A stretch of DNA of 12,741 bases from Nitriliruptoraceae bacterium (GTDB lineage: Bacteria; Actinomycetota; Nitriliruptoria; Nitriliruptorales; Nitriliruptoraceae). A program made the position numbers and the translations under genes. Every line of letters starts with the position of its first letter. Position 1 is the stretch's first letter. The DNA is taken from contig SLLJ01000329.1 in NCBI GenBank assembly GCA_007134165.1, positions 1-12,741 on the forward strand, read 5' to 3'. Positions 1-5,163 of the stretch are shown here, piece by piece. A model generated the notes under the pieces. The model was given only the letters and a program-made list of their open reading frames with translations, was not told where the DNA came from and did not search any database.

Positions 1-43
1 CCGGGGAGGTCCGGCGGGAGGAGGCGGCGTACGACCTTGACGG

Positions 44-55
44 GAACATGTGTTC
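44..55. promoter_or_regulatory. Candidate LexA (SOS) box
   Basis: The sequence GAACATGTGTTC fits the GAAC-N4-GTTC core known for LexA boxes of actinobacteria and Bacillus, with an inner ATGT close to the usual ATAT/ATGT. The preferred outer flanks (TCG...CGA) are absent. The nearest plus-strand gene starts 440 bp away, so the likeliest target would be a minus-strand gene left of the window. This is a motif match only. Confidence 0.35.
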
Positions 56-474
56 ACCGTAACTGGCGGGTGTGACCTTCGCATCCCCGACCATCCGACC
101 GGTGGACAACCCCACGCACACGCCACCAACCTCCCGGCCCCGACCGGCCGACACCGGCCGACCCGGCCCCGACCGGCTGTTGGGCGCCACGTCCCTTGAG
201 CATGCTCGCGTCACGTTGTGTGAGGGCGAGATGGTGACGGGTGGTCGGCGTGAAGGGTCGACTGGGCAGGCCGTTCCCCTTACCTGTGCTGTCGTCTCCT
301 TGATCTCGATCGCTGTGCTCGCGGATGGATCGACGGACTGCGCTGCCCCCGGCACGGCCAGGGCCAGGCCAGCCGCGTGTGCAGGGAGGCTTGGCGGTGG
401 GGATGGTGCGGTCCGTGTCCGCATCCGCGTTCCGATCGGCCGTTCATCGCAGACCAAGCGACTCCGGCAGGGCC

Positions 475-497
475 AGATCCGGTGCTAAGATCGGTGC
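475..497 (+). promoter_or_regulatory. Leaderless promoter and direct-repeat operator of the toxin-antitoxin operon
   Basis: A TAAGAT box (486-491) ends 7 bases before the antitoxin ATG at 499, and no Shine-Dalgarno lies between them. This is the usual layout of leaderless actinobacterial promoters, and it puts the transcription start at or next to the ATG. No clear -35 is visible. The box sits between and within two near-identical direct repeats, AGATCCGGTGC (475-485) and AGATCGGTGC (488-497). Phd-family antitoxins commonly repress their own operon by binding repeats over the promoter, so these are plausible operator half-sites. Confidence 0.45.
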
Positions 498-498
498 C

Positions 499-786
499 AT
501 GGACCTCTCGAGGGATATCGAACCCGTCACGGCGCTCAAGCGCAGCGCTGCTGAGCTCATCGCGCGGGCAACGGATCGGCACAGCCCGATCGTCATCACG
601 CAGAACGGCAAGCCGACCGCGGTGCTCCAGGATGTTCACTCCTATCAGCGCCAGCAGCGGGCACTGCACCTGCTGAAGCTGCTTGCGCAGGGCGAACAGG
701 ACCACCGGGCTGGACGCGTGCACGACCAGGCGTCGGTCGATGAACTGGTCAGCGCCCGCTTGGCCAAACGTCGCGGAGCGTCGTGA
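499..786 (+). CDS. Type II toxin-antitoxin antitoxin, Phd/YefM family
   Basis: This 95-residue protein matches the Phd/YefM antitoxin pattern over nearly its full length. The N-terminal DNA-binding half contains DIEPVTALKRSAAELI, then the conserved beta-strand PIVITQNGKPTAVLQD (residues about 29-45) and SYQRQQRALHLLKLLAQGE. The C-terminal tail is charged and would bind and neutralise the toxin. The ATG at 499 is preferred over upstream in-frame starts because homology begins there and a TANNNT box lies 7 bases before it. Its TGA overlaps the GTG of the toxin gene (GTGA), the normal translational coupling of such pairs. It should act as a DNA-binding autorepressor in the cytoplasm, alone or with the toxin. 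The family is clear; the specific subfamily is not. Confidence 0.92.
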   Translation: MDLSRDIEPVTALKRSAAELIARATDRHSPIVITQNGKPTAVLQDVHSYQRQQRALHLLKLLAQGEQDHRAGRVHDQASVDELVSARLAKRRGAS

Positions 787-1121
787 GCGCCCGGTTCACC
801 GTCGCGTGGACCCAGAGCGCCGTCGATGATCTTCTGAGCATCATCGATTTCGTGGCAGGTCGGGACGGGTCCGACGCGGCCGAGCACCTCTCCGGGCAGA
901 TCACCAACGGTGTGGCTGGCCTTCTGACCATGCCTTGCCGGTGTCGTATCGTTCCTGAACTCGAGGCTGAAGGGATCGACGGCTATCGCGAGGTACTCGT
1001 CGGTCCGTATCGGTCGATGTTCACCGTCCGCGGCAGCGAGGTCGTCCTTCTCACGGTGCTGGATGGCCGACGTGATCTCGGCGAACTGCTCATCGAGCGA
1101 GCCCTCCGCGAACGAGACTGA
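783..1121 (+). CDS. Type II toxin-antitoxin toxin, RelE/ParE family
   Basis: This 112-residue protein has the RelE/ParE fold signature: an N-terminal strand with WTQSAVDDL, two helices, then the C-terminal sheet with YREVLVGPYRSMF (about 68-80), VVLLTVLDGRRDL (about 87-99) and the terminal helix ELLIERALR. Members either cleave mRNA on the ribosome (RelE) or poison DNA gyrase (ParE), and sequence alone does not decide which applies here. It starts with GTG at 783 inside the antitoxin stop codon, so it is made only when the antitoxin is translated. Length is normal (about 90-115 residues) and the frame is intact, so the toxin is probably functional. The flanking DNA is low-complexity and gene-free, consistent with an acquired module, but no transfer boundaries are visible. 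Confidence 0.9.
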   Translation: MSARFTVAWTQSAVDDLLSIIDFVAGRDGSDAAEHLSGQITNGVAGLLTMPCRCRIVPELEAEGIDGYREVLVGPYRSMFTVRGSEVVLLTVLDGRRDLGELLIERALRERD

Positions 1122-1372
1122 CCCTGCGGCTGCTGCGCTGACCCCGTGAGACCGCACCCGAAGGACCGCAGTCAACCCACCGCGGACCAGCTCACGCGAG
1201 CCCCTTTGGCTGCAGTCTTCGAGATCGCCGCGAGGGAGCGAGACCCCCCAAGCGCTCGCCCACCCTGTCCTCACGCAGGATGTCGTGGCTATGCCCAAAC
1301 CCCGTGTCGCCTGACACCGGCCCACACCGGCCACACCGACACCGACCGTCCCGGCTCAACAGCGTGAAGGCC

Positions 1373-1403
1373 CGGCTGCCGAACCCCCGAAGTTCGGCAG
1401 CCG
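1373..1403. terminator. Perfect 12-bp stem-loop, candidate bidirectional terminator
   Basis: CGGCTGCCGAAC (1373-1384) is exactly complementary to GTTCGGCAGCCG (1392-1403), with a 7-base loop CCCCGAA. It lies between two convergent genes, where a terminator is expected. No T-tract follows in either direction, which is common in high-GC actinobacteria. It is 250 bp past the toxin stop and 270 bp past the hydrolase stop, so it could also be a protein-binding dyad. Confidence 0.5.
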
Positions 1404-1490
1404 ACCTCCCAGCCGGCCGCAGACACCCCGCCGGCCTCCCGCCCGCCACCAGTCCTCACACCCACCTGCACGCCCAAACCGTCAGCAGCA

Positions 1491-1592
1491 CCCCGCCCAC
1501 CGCACGAAACTCTCGCCCACGCGAGGTTCTGACACGATCAGCCCCGCCAGCAGCACGAAACGCTCGCCCACGCGAGGTTCAGACACCTCACC
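1491..1592. repeat. Two tandem copies of a 51-bp-period repeat with an internal hairpin
   Basis: A 34-base core (1502-1535 and 1553-1586) recurs with two mismatches. Similarity extends upstream to 1491 and 1542, giving a 51-base period. Each core contains CTCGC-CCAC-GCGAG, a 5-bp stem with a 4-base loop, flanked by AAC and GTT that can lengthen the stem across a one-base bulge. No protein explains the conservation, so the unit may act as DNA or RNA. Confidence 0.65.
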
Positions 1593-1655
1593 GGCCGAAC
1601 CGGCCAGAACGCCCGGGACGAGGGCACTACGGCACGGCGGGGCGGGTCAACGGGT

Positions 1656-1670
1656 GCGTCCAACAGACGC
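1656..1670 (-). terminator. Small hairpin directly after the alpha/beta hydrolase stop
   Basis: GCGTC (1656-1660) pairs with GACGC (1666-1670) around CAACA, immediately beyond the stop codon of the minus-strand hydrolase (1671-1673). The stem is only 5 bp and no T-run follows, so this is a weak candidate for the operon end. Confidence 0.25.
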
Positions 1671-2435
1671 TCACCGCTGCGCGAAGAACTCCACATGGGC
1701 GGCATCGAGCGCCGCCTGCGCCTCGACGTCGCTGATGGCCGGCTCGAGGTCGCCCCCCTGCGGCCCGTAGCGCCCGAACTGCGCGTGGTTCATGCCCTCG
1801 ACCTCGATCATCTCCGCGTTGGGGGGAAGCAGCGCTCGCCGTTCAGCGATGTCCTCGGGGGTCGCGAGCCCATCACGCTCCCCGCTGACCGAGAGCACCG
1901 CGAGGTCCTCACGATCCGCGAGTTCTGCTCCCCCGGTAGCGAAAGAGGCCCAGAGCACCAGGCCGTCGACCTCGCCGAGTTCCTGGCCACCCAGCCAGCT
2001 CGCGGCCATCGCGCCACCCAGGGAGTGCCCACCGACGTACCACCGGTCGACGCCGGCGTGACCCTCGATCAGCCCGGCTGCACGAGAGCGGCCGAAGATG
2101 GCGAGGTTGAGGGGCATCCGGGGGATCAGCACCAGGGTGTCGGTCGCCGCCACGATCGGCGCCCAGGTCGCCACGTAGGCCTCGCGGGAGACCCGCGCCC
2201 CCGGGTAGAAGACGACGCCTCGGACCGGGTCGCGGTCGGTGGGTCGCAGCTCCACGACCGTGTCGAGCACGACCTCGACACCCGGAAGCTCGAGCGCTTC
2301 GGCCAGCGGTCCGGGCTCGGCAGGGCGGGCGAGGCTGGCCCACACCACGAAGGCCACCAGCAGCAGGCCAACGGTCGCGGCCAGCCCGACCCCGACACGG
2401 CGATGCCAGCGTCGGCGAGGAGAGGAGTCGTCCAT
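1671..2435 (-). CDS. Membrane-anchored or secreted alpha/beta hydrolase
   Basis: This 254-residue protein starts with a basic stretch (PRRRWHRR) and a hydrophobic segment at about 14-36, so it is an N-terminally anchored or exported protein with its enzyme domain outside the membrane. The catalytic triad is readable: nucleophile Ser138 in GGHSLGG, acid Asp188 in SGERDG and base His217 in GMNHAQFG. The pattern fits the small alpha/beta-hydrolase families related to dienelactone hydrolases (Abhydrolase_5 type). The substrate is unknown. It lies 60 bp downstream of hypE on the same strand and could be read from the hyp promoter. However, a TATCTT box on the minus strand 8 bases before its ATG, without a Shine-Dalgarno, suggests its own leaderless promoter. 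No link to hydrogenase maturation is known for this family. Confidence 0.85.
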   Translation of the reverse strand: MDDSSPRRRWHRRVGVGLAATVGLLLVAFVVWASLARPAEPGPLAEALELPGVEVVLDTVVELRPTDRDPVRGVVFYPGARVSREAYVATWAPIVAATDTLVLIPRMPLNLAIFGRSRAAGLIEGHAGVDRWYVGGHSLGGAMAASWLGGQELGEVDGLVLWASFATGGAELADREDLAVLSVSGERDGLATPEDIAERRALLPPNAEMIEVEGMNHAQFGRYGPQGGDLEPAISDVEAQAALDAAHVEFFAQR

Positions 2436-2443
2436 GACGTCGG

Positions 2444-2449
2444 AAGATA
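2444..2449 (-). promoter_or_regulatory. Possible leaderless -10 box for the alpha/beta hydrolase
   Basis: On the minus strand TATCTT ends 8 bases before the ATG at 2435, and no ribosome binding site lies between. The layout matches the antitoxin promoter at the other side of the spacer. No -35 was recognised. Confidence 0.3.
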
Positions 2450-2495
2450 CTCGACGGTCGCTGCGTCCCCCGGCGCTGCCCTGGCGGGCAGCAGT

Positions 2496-3659
2496 TCAGC
2501 AGATCCGCGGGAGTTGCTCACCCAGCGGCAGGTCCACGACCCGCTTGGCGCCGAGCCCGGTACGCGCCACCACGATGCCGTGGTGGTCGTCGACGACCTC
2601 GCCGACCCGCACCGCCTCGCGGCCGTGGGGATGGGCGCGCATGGCCGCGAGGACCACCTCGGCGTCCACGGCGGCGACCACGGCGACGAGTTTGCCCTCG
2701 TTGGCGACGTGGGTCGGGTCAAGCCCCAGGAACGCGCAGGCGGCGGCAACGTCCGGCGGGACGGGCACGGCACGCTCGTCGTACTCGATGCCCAGGCCCG
2801 CCCCCTCGGCGAGCTCGCACAGCACCGCGGCGAAGCCTCCCCGGGTGGCGTCGCGCAGCGCCCGCACCCCGCCACCACCCGAACCCGACGACACCCCCGA
2901 CGACACCCCCGACGACACTCCCGATGTCCCCGCCCCCGGCACCGCCGCGAGCATCGTCTGTACCAGTCCGGTCAGCGCCGCAGAATCGGTCGCGAGTTCG
3001 CTGGCGAACTCCAGGCCCTCCCGTCGGCTCATGATCGCCATACCGTGCTGGCCGATGGGGCCGCTGAGCAGCACCTGGTCACCGGCACGTAGCCGGTGGG
3101 GGCCGAGGTCCACACCGTCGGGGACGACCCCGAAGCCGGCGGTGGTGATGGTGAGTCCTCCGCGCTCACGGGCCTCGACGACCTTGGTGTCGCCGGTGAC
3201 CAGACGCACCCCTGCCTCGCGCGCGGCCCGCCCCATGTCGGTCGCGATCCGGCCCAGCACGGCGAGCTCCAGACCCTCCTCCAACACGAACGCGGCACTG
3301 AGCGCGATCGGTACCGCGCCGGACATCGCGACGTCGTTGACCGTGCCGTTGACCGCCAGGTCGCCGATCGATCCGCCGGGGAACTCGACCGGGGTCACGA
3401 CGTAGCTGTCGGTGGAGAACGCCAGGCGACCACCGGTGGGCATCGGCAGCACGACGCTGTCGTGGGAGGGATCGTCGGGCGCGGCCCCGAAGGCCGGGAG
3501 GAAGAGGTGCTCGACGAGCTCCTTGGACAGTCGACCGCCGCCGCCGTGGCCGCTGACGATACGGTCGTGGTCGCGCAGCGGCACCGGACAGGTCCAGGCC
3601 ACCGGATCCACCGGACCCGCCGGGCCCACCACGTCGCCGGCGTCATGGACGTCACTCAC
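2496..3659 (-). CDS. hypE: Hydrogenase maturation protein HypE (carbamoyl dehydratase)
   Basis: This 387-residue protein has the PurM/AIR-synthase-like ATP-binding fold of HypE. Seen are GHGGGGRLSKEL (37-48), FSTDSYVVTPVEFPGGSIG (81-99), LAVNGTVNDVAMSGA (101-115), TGDTKVVE (155-162) and the essential C-terminus PRIC, whose last residue Cys387 carries the carbamoyl group received from HypF. HypE then dehydrates it with ATP to a thiocyanate, the source of the CN ligands of [NiFe]-hydrogenase. The GTG start at 3659 lies 3 bases after the hypD stop, with AGGGAG upstream. The N-terminus is about 35 residues longer than short HypE forms. A GVSS triplet repeat plus a Gly run (about 247-264) is inserted between the two halves of the fold. 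All key motifs are intact, so it should be active. Confidence 0.97.
   Translation of the reverse strand: MSDVHDAGDVVGPAGPVDPVAWTCPVPLRDHDRIVSGHGGGGRLSKELVEHLFLPAFGAAPDDPSHDSVVLPMPTGGRLAFSTDSYVVTPVEFPGGSIGDLAVNGTVNDVAMSGAVPIALSAAFVLEEGLELAVLGRIATDMGRAAREAGVRLVTGDTKVVEARERGGLTITTAGFGVVPDGVDLGPHRLRAGDQVLLSGPIGQHGMAIMSRREGLEFASELATDSAALTGLVQTMLAAVPGAGTSGVSSGVSSGVSSGSGGGGVRALRDATRGGFAAVLCELAEGAGLGIEYDERAVPVPPDVAAACAFLGLDPTHVANEGKLVAVVAAVDAEVVLAAMRAHPHGREAVRVGEVVDDHHGIVVARTGLGAKRVVDLPLGEQLPRIC
2887..2922. repeat. Three 12-bp tandem repeats inside hypE
   Basis: The unit GACGACACCCCC occurs three times (the last with one change) and encodes VSSG units in the hypE frame (near residues 247-258). It falls in an interdomain linker that ends in GSGGGG, so copy-number change would stay in frame and be tolerated. 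Confidence 0.85.
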
Positions 3660-3662
3660 GGC

Positions 3663-4766
3663 TCAGGCTCCCTGCGGCACGTCGAGGCGCCGGTACTGGT
3701 AGTAGGCGGCGCAGGCGCCCTCGGAGGAGACCATGGTCGCGCCCAGTGGCCGGCGTGGGGTGCAGATCGTGCCGAACTGCTCGCATTCGTGCGGCTTGAG
3801 CAGGCCCTGCAGCACCTCACCGGAACGGCACAGGGGGGACTCCTCGACCTGCAGGTCGGCGACCTCGAAGCGCACCTCGGCGTCGAGGTCGCGGTAGGCC
3901 TCCGACAGCCGCCAGCCACTGGCCGGGATGGTGCCGATGCCTCGCCAGGCCCGGTCGCAGACCTCGAAGACCTCGGCGAGCACGGCCTGGGCGGCGCGGT
4001 TGCCCGTGGCCGACACGGCCCTGGGGTAGGCGTTGTCGAGCTCGGCCCGGCCGTCCTCGAGCTGGTCGATCGCACGACGGATGCCCTCGAGCACGTCGAG
4101 GGGTTCGAAGCCGGTGACCACGATCGGCACGCCGAAGCGCTCGACGAGCGGGCCGTACTCGCCGGTGCCCATGACGGTGCACACGTGGCCGGCCGCGAGG
4201 AAGGCGTTGACCCGACTGGTCGGCGAGGAGGCGATGGCCGCGACCGCGGGCGGCACGAGCACATGGCTGACCAGCAGCGAGAAGTTGGCCAGTCCACGGG
4301 CGCGGGCCTGGACCACCGTCATGGCGTTGGCCGGGGCGGTGGTCTCGAAGCCGATGCCGAAGAACACGACCTGCTTGTCGGGGTTGGCCTCGGCGAGCGC
4401 GACGGCATCGAGCGGGGAGTAGACCACCCGCACGTCCCCGCCGTTGCTGCGCACCTGGTGTAGGTCGCGGTGGCTGCCGGGGACCCGCAGCATGTCCCCG
4501 AACGAGCAGAAGATCACCTCGGGGCGGGCGGCGATCGCCAGCGCCTTGTCGATGGTCTCGAGCGGCGTGACGCAGACCGGGCAGCCGGGGCCGTGGATGA
4601 GCTCGACCTCGTCGGGCAGCAGTTGGTCGATGCCGTTGCGCACGATCGCGTGGGTCTGACCGCCGCAGACCTCCATGATCGCCCACGGACGGGTGACGCG
4701 TTCGGCGATGGCGGCGAACTGTCGGTGGGCGAGCTCGGGGTCGTTGAACTCGTCGAAGTACTTCAC
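3663..4766 (-). CDS. hypD: Hydrogenase maturation protein HypD
   Basis: This 367-residue protein is of normal length for HypD, the iron-sulfur scaffold that, with HypC, assembles the Fe(CN)2CO unit. Seen are EVCGGQTHAI (32-41) with the conserved Cys34, HGPGCPVCV (58-66) with Cys62 and Cys65, GFETTAPA (139-146) and the C-terminal cysteines 313, 328, 335 and 352 that hold the [4Fe-4S] cluster (SPLCRSGEVLQG, HECEQFGTICTP, SSEGACAAYYQYRR). The GTG start at 4766 overlaps the TGA of hypC (GTGA), so translation is coupled. The ribosome binding site AGGAG (4775-4779, minus strand) lies within the last of the tandem repeats that encode the HypC tail. No truncation or missing residue was noticed. Confidence 0.98.
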   Translation of the reverse strand: MKYFDEFNDPELAHRQFAAIAERVTRPWAIMEVCGGQTHAIVRNGIDQLLPDEVELIHGPGCPVCVTPLETIDKALAIAARPEVIFCSFGDMLRVPGSHRDLHQVRSNGGDVRVVYSPLDAVALAEANPDKQVVFFGIGFETTAPANAMTVVQARARGLANFSLLVSHVLVPPAVAAIASSPTSRVNAFLAAGHVCTVMGTGEYGPLVERFGVPIVVTGFEPLDVLEGIRRAIDQLEDGRAELDNAYPRAVSATGNRAAQAVLAEVFEVCDRAWRGIGTIPASGWRLSEAYRDLDAEVRFEVADLQVEESPLCRSGEVLQGLLKPHECEQFGTICTPRRPLGATMVSSEGACAAYYQYRRLDVPQGA

Positions 4767-5137
4767 CCGACCGGCTCCTGCCCGACCGGCCCCTGCCCGA
4801 CCGGCTCCTGCCCGACCGGCTCCTGCCCGACCGGCTCCTGCCCGACCGACCCCTGCCCGACCGGCTCCTGCCCGACCGACTGCGCGCCGGGTTCCTCACC
4901 CAGCTCCTCGGCGAGGTTGCCGATCGAGCGGATCAGTTCGAGAGTCTCGAGCGCGGAGGCCTCGTCGATCCGGGTGATGGCGAAGCCCACGTGCACCAGG
5001 GCGTAGTCGCCCACCTCGGCGTCCGGGAGGTAGGCCAGGCAGACCTCCTTGTGGATGCCGCCGAAGTCGATCGACGCCATGGTGGTGCCGTGTTCCTCGT
5101 GGATGTCGGTGATGCGGCCGGGGACACCCAGGCACAT
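4763..5137 (-). CDS. hypC: Hydrogenase assembly chaperone HypC/HupF with repeat tail
   Basis: The first 70 or so residues are a standard HypC. They begin MCLGVPGRI with the essential Cys2 that binds HypD and the iron, followed by IDFGGIHKEVCLAYL (23-37) and GDYALVHVGFAITRIDE (43-59) with conserved His49. HypC shuttles the Fe(CN)2CO unit from HypD to the large subunit of [NiFe]-hydrogenase. The ATG at 5137 is chosen because Cys2 must follow the start; AAAGG lies upstream, 26 bp after the hypF stop. The protein has 124 residues against the usual 75-95. The excess is a C-terminal tail of seven VGQEP-type pentapeptides (88-122) that ends in the stop codon overlapping hypD. The tail is not part of the known fold and is probably disordered and acidic. 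Confidence 0.96.
   Translation of the reverse strand: MCLGVPGRITDIHEEHGTTMASIDFGGIHKEVCLAYLPDAEVGDYALVHVGFAITRIDEASALETLELIRSIGNLAEELGEEPGAQSVGQEPVGQGSVGQEPVGQEPVGQEPVGQGPVGQEPVG
4768..4872. repeat. Seven 15-bp tandem repeats in the 3' end of hypC
   Basis: Unit CGACCGGCTCCTGCC is repeated seven times with single-base variants and followed by a partial eighth copy. On the coding (minus) strand each unit reads GGCAGGAGCCGGTCG and encodes GQEPV. Five copies contain AGGAG, a Shine-Dalgarno sequence, and two contain AGGGG. The copy nearest hypD sits 8 bases before its start and is the probable hypD ribosome binding site. Confidence 0.92.
4775..4779 (-). promoter_or_regulatory. hypD ribosome binding site within the repeat array
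   Basis: AGGAG on the minus strand, 8 bases before the GTG at 4766, lies in the first plus-strand unit of the 15-bp array. Equivalent AGGAG motifs recur every 15 or 30 bases upstream, inside the hypC coding sequence. Confidence 0.6.
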
Positions 5138-5163
5138 GCGCGGGGCCTTTCGCTGCGGGTGGG

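Larger units (their letters stand above)
1..498. other. Non-coding left edge of window
   Basis: I see no convincing gene here. One plus-strand frame is open from the window edge to a TAA at 60-62 and could be the last 19 codons of an upstream protein, but it is too short to judge. A frame open from 72 to 488 reads as Pro/Arg-rich, low-complexity protein with no recognisable motif, and it overlaps the antitoxin promoter. The stretch holds a LexA-box-like palindrome (44-55), a 10-bp palindrome GAGCATGCTC (198-207), repetitive GACCGGCCGAC-type sequence around 140-180, and the antitoxin promoter and operator candidates at its right end. Confidence 0.5.
1122..1670. other. 549-bp gene-free spacer with repeats and hairpins
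   Basis: The spacer lies between the convergent toxin gene and alpha/beta hydrolase gene. No frame gives a protein-like sequence; the open plus frame from 1280 to 1735 is Pro/Arg/Thr-rich and is a composition artefact. It contains imperfect CACACCGGC-type repeats near 1313-1350, a perfect 12-bp inverted repeat (1373-1403), two copies of a hairpin-bearing repeat (1491-1592), and a third isolated CTCGCCCAC at 1255-1263. No tRNA, insertion sequence or attachment site was recognised. Confidence 0.5.

Noticed and set aside
1502..1586. The 34-base repeat pair as a minimal CRISPR array
   Set aside because: There are only two copies, the gap between the cores is 17 bases and is itself partly repeated, and no cas genes are present.
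1280..1735. Small Pro/Arg-rich protein in the spacer
   Set aside because: It has no ribosome binding site or family match, its repeats come from the non-coding 51-bp unit, and it runs into the end of the convergent hydrolase gene.
1695..3092. Plus-strand open frame of 465 codons opposite the alpha/beta hydrolase and hypE
   Set aside because: It spans two genes that have intact catalytic motifs on the minus strand, and has no start signal or known domain.
3096..4463. Long plus-strand open frame of 455 codons opposite hypD/hypE
   Set aside because: It is antisense to well-supported hypD and hypE, rich in His, Gly and Arg, and shows no family motif. Long shadow frames are expected at this GC content.
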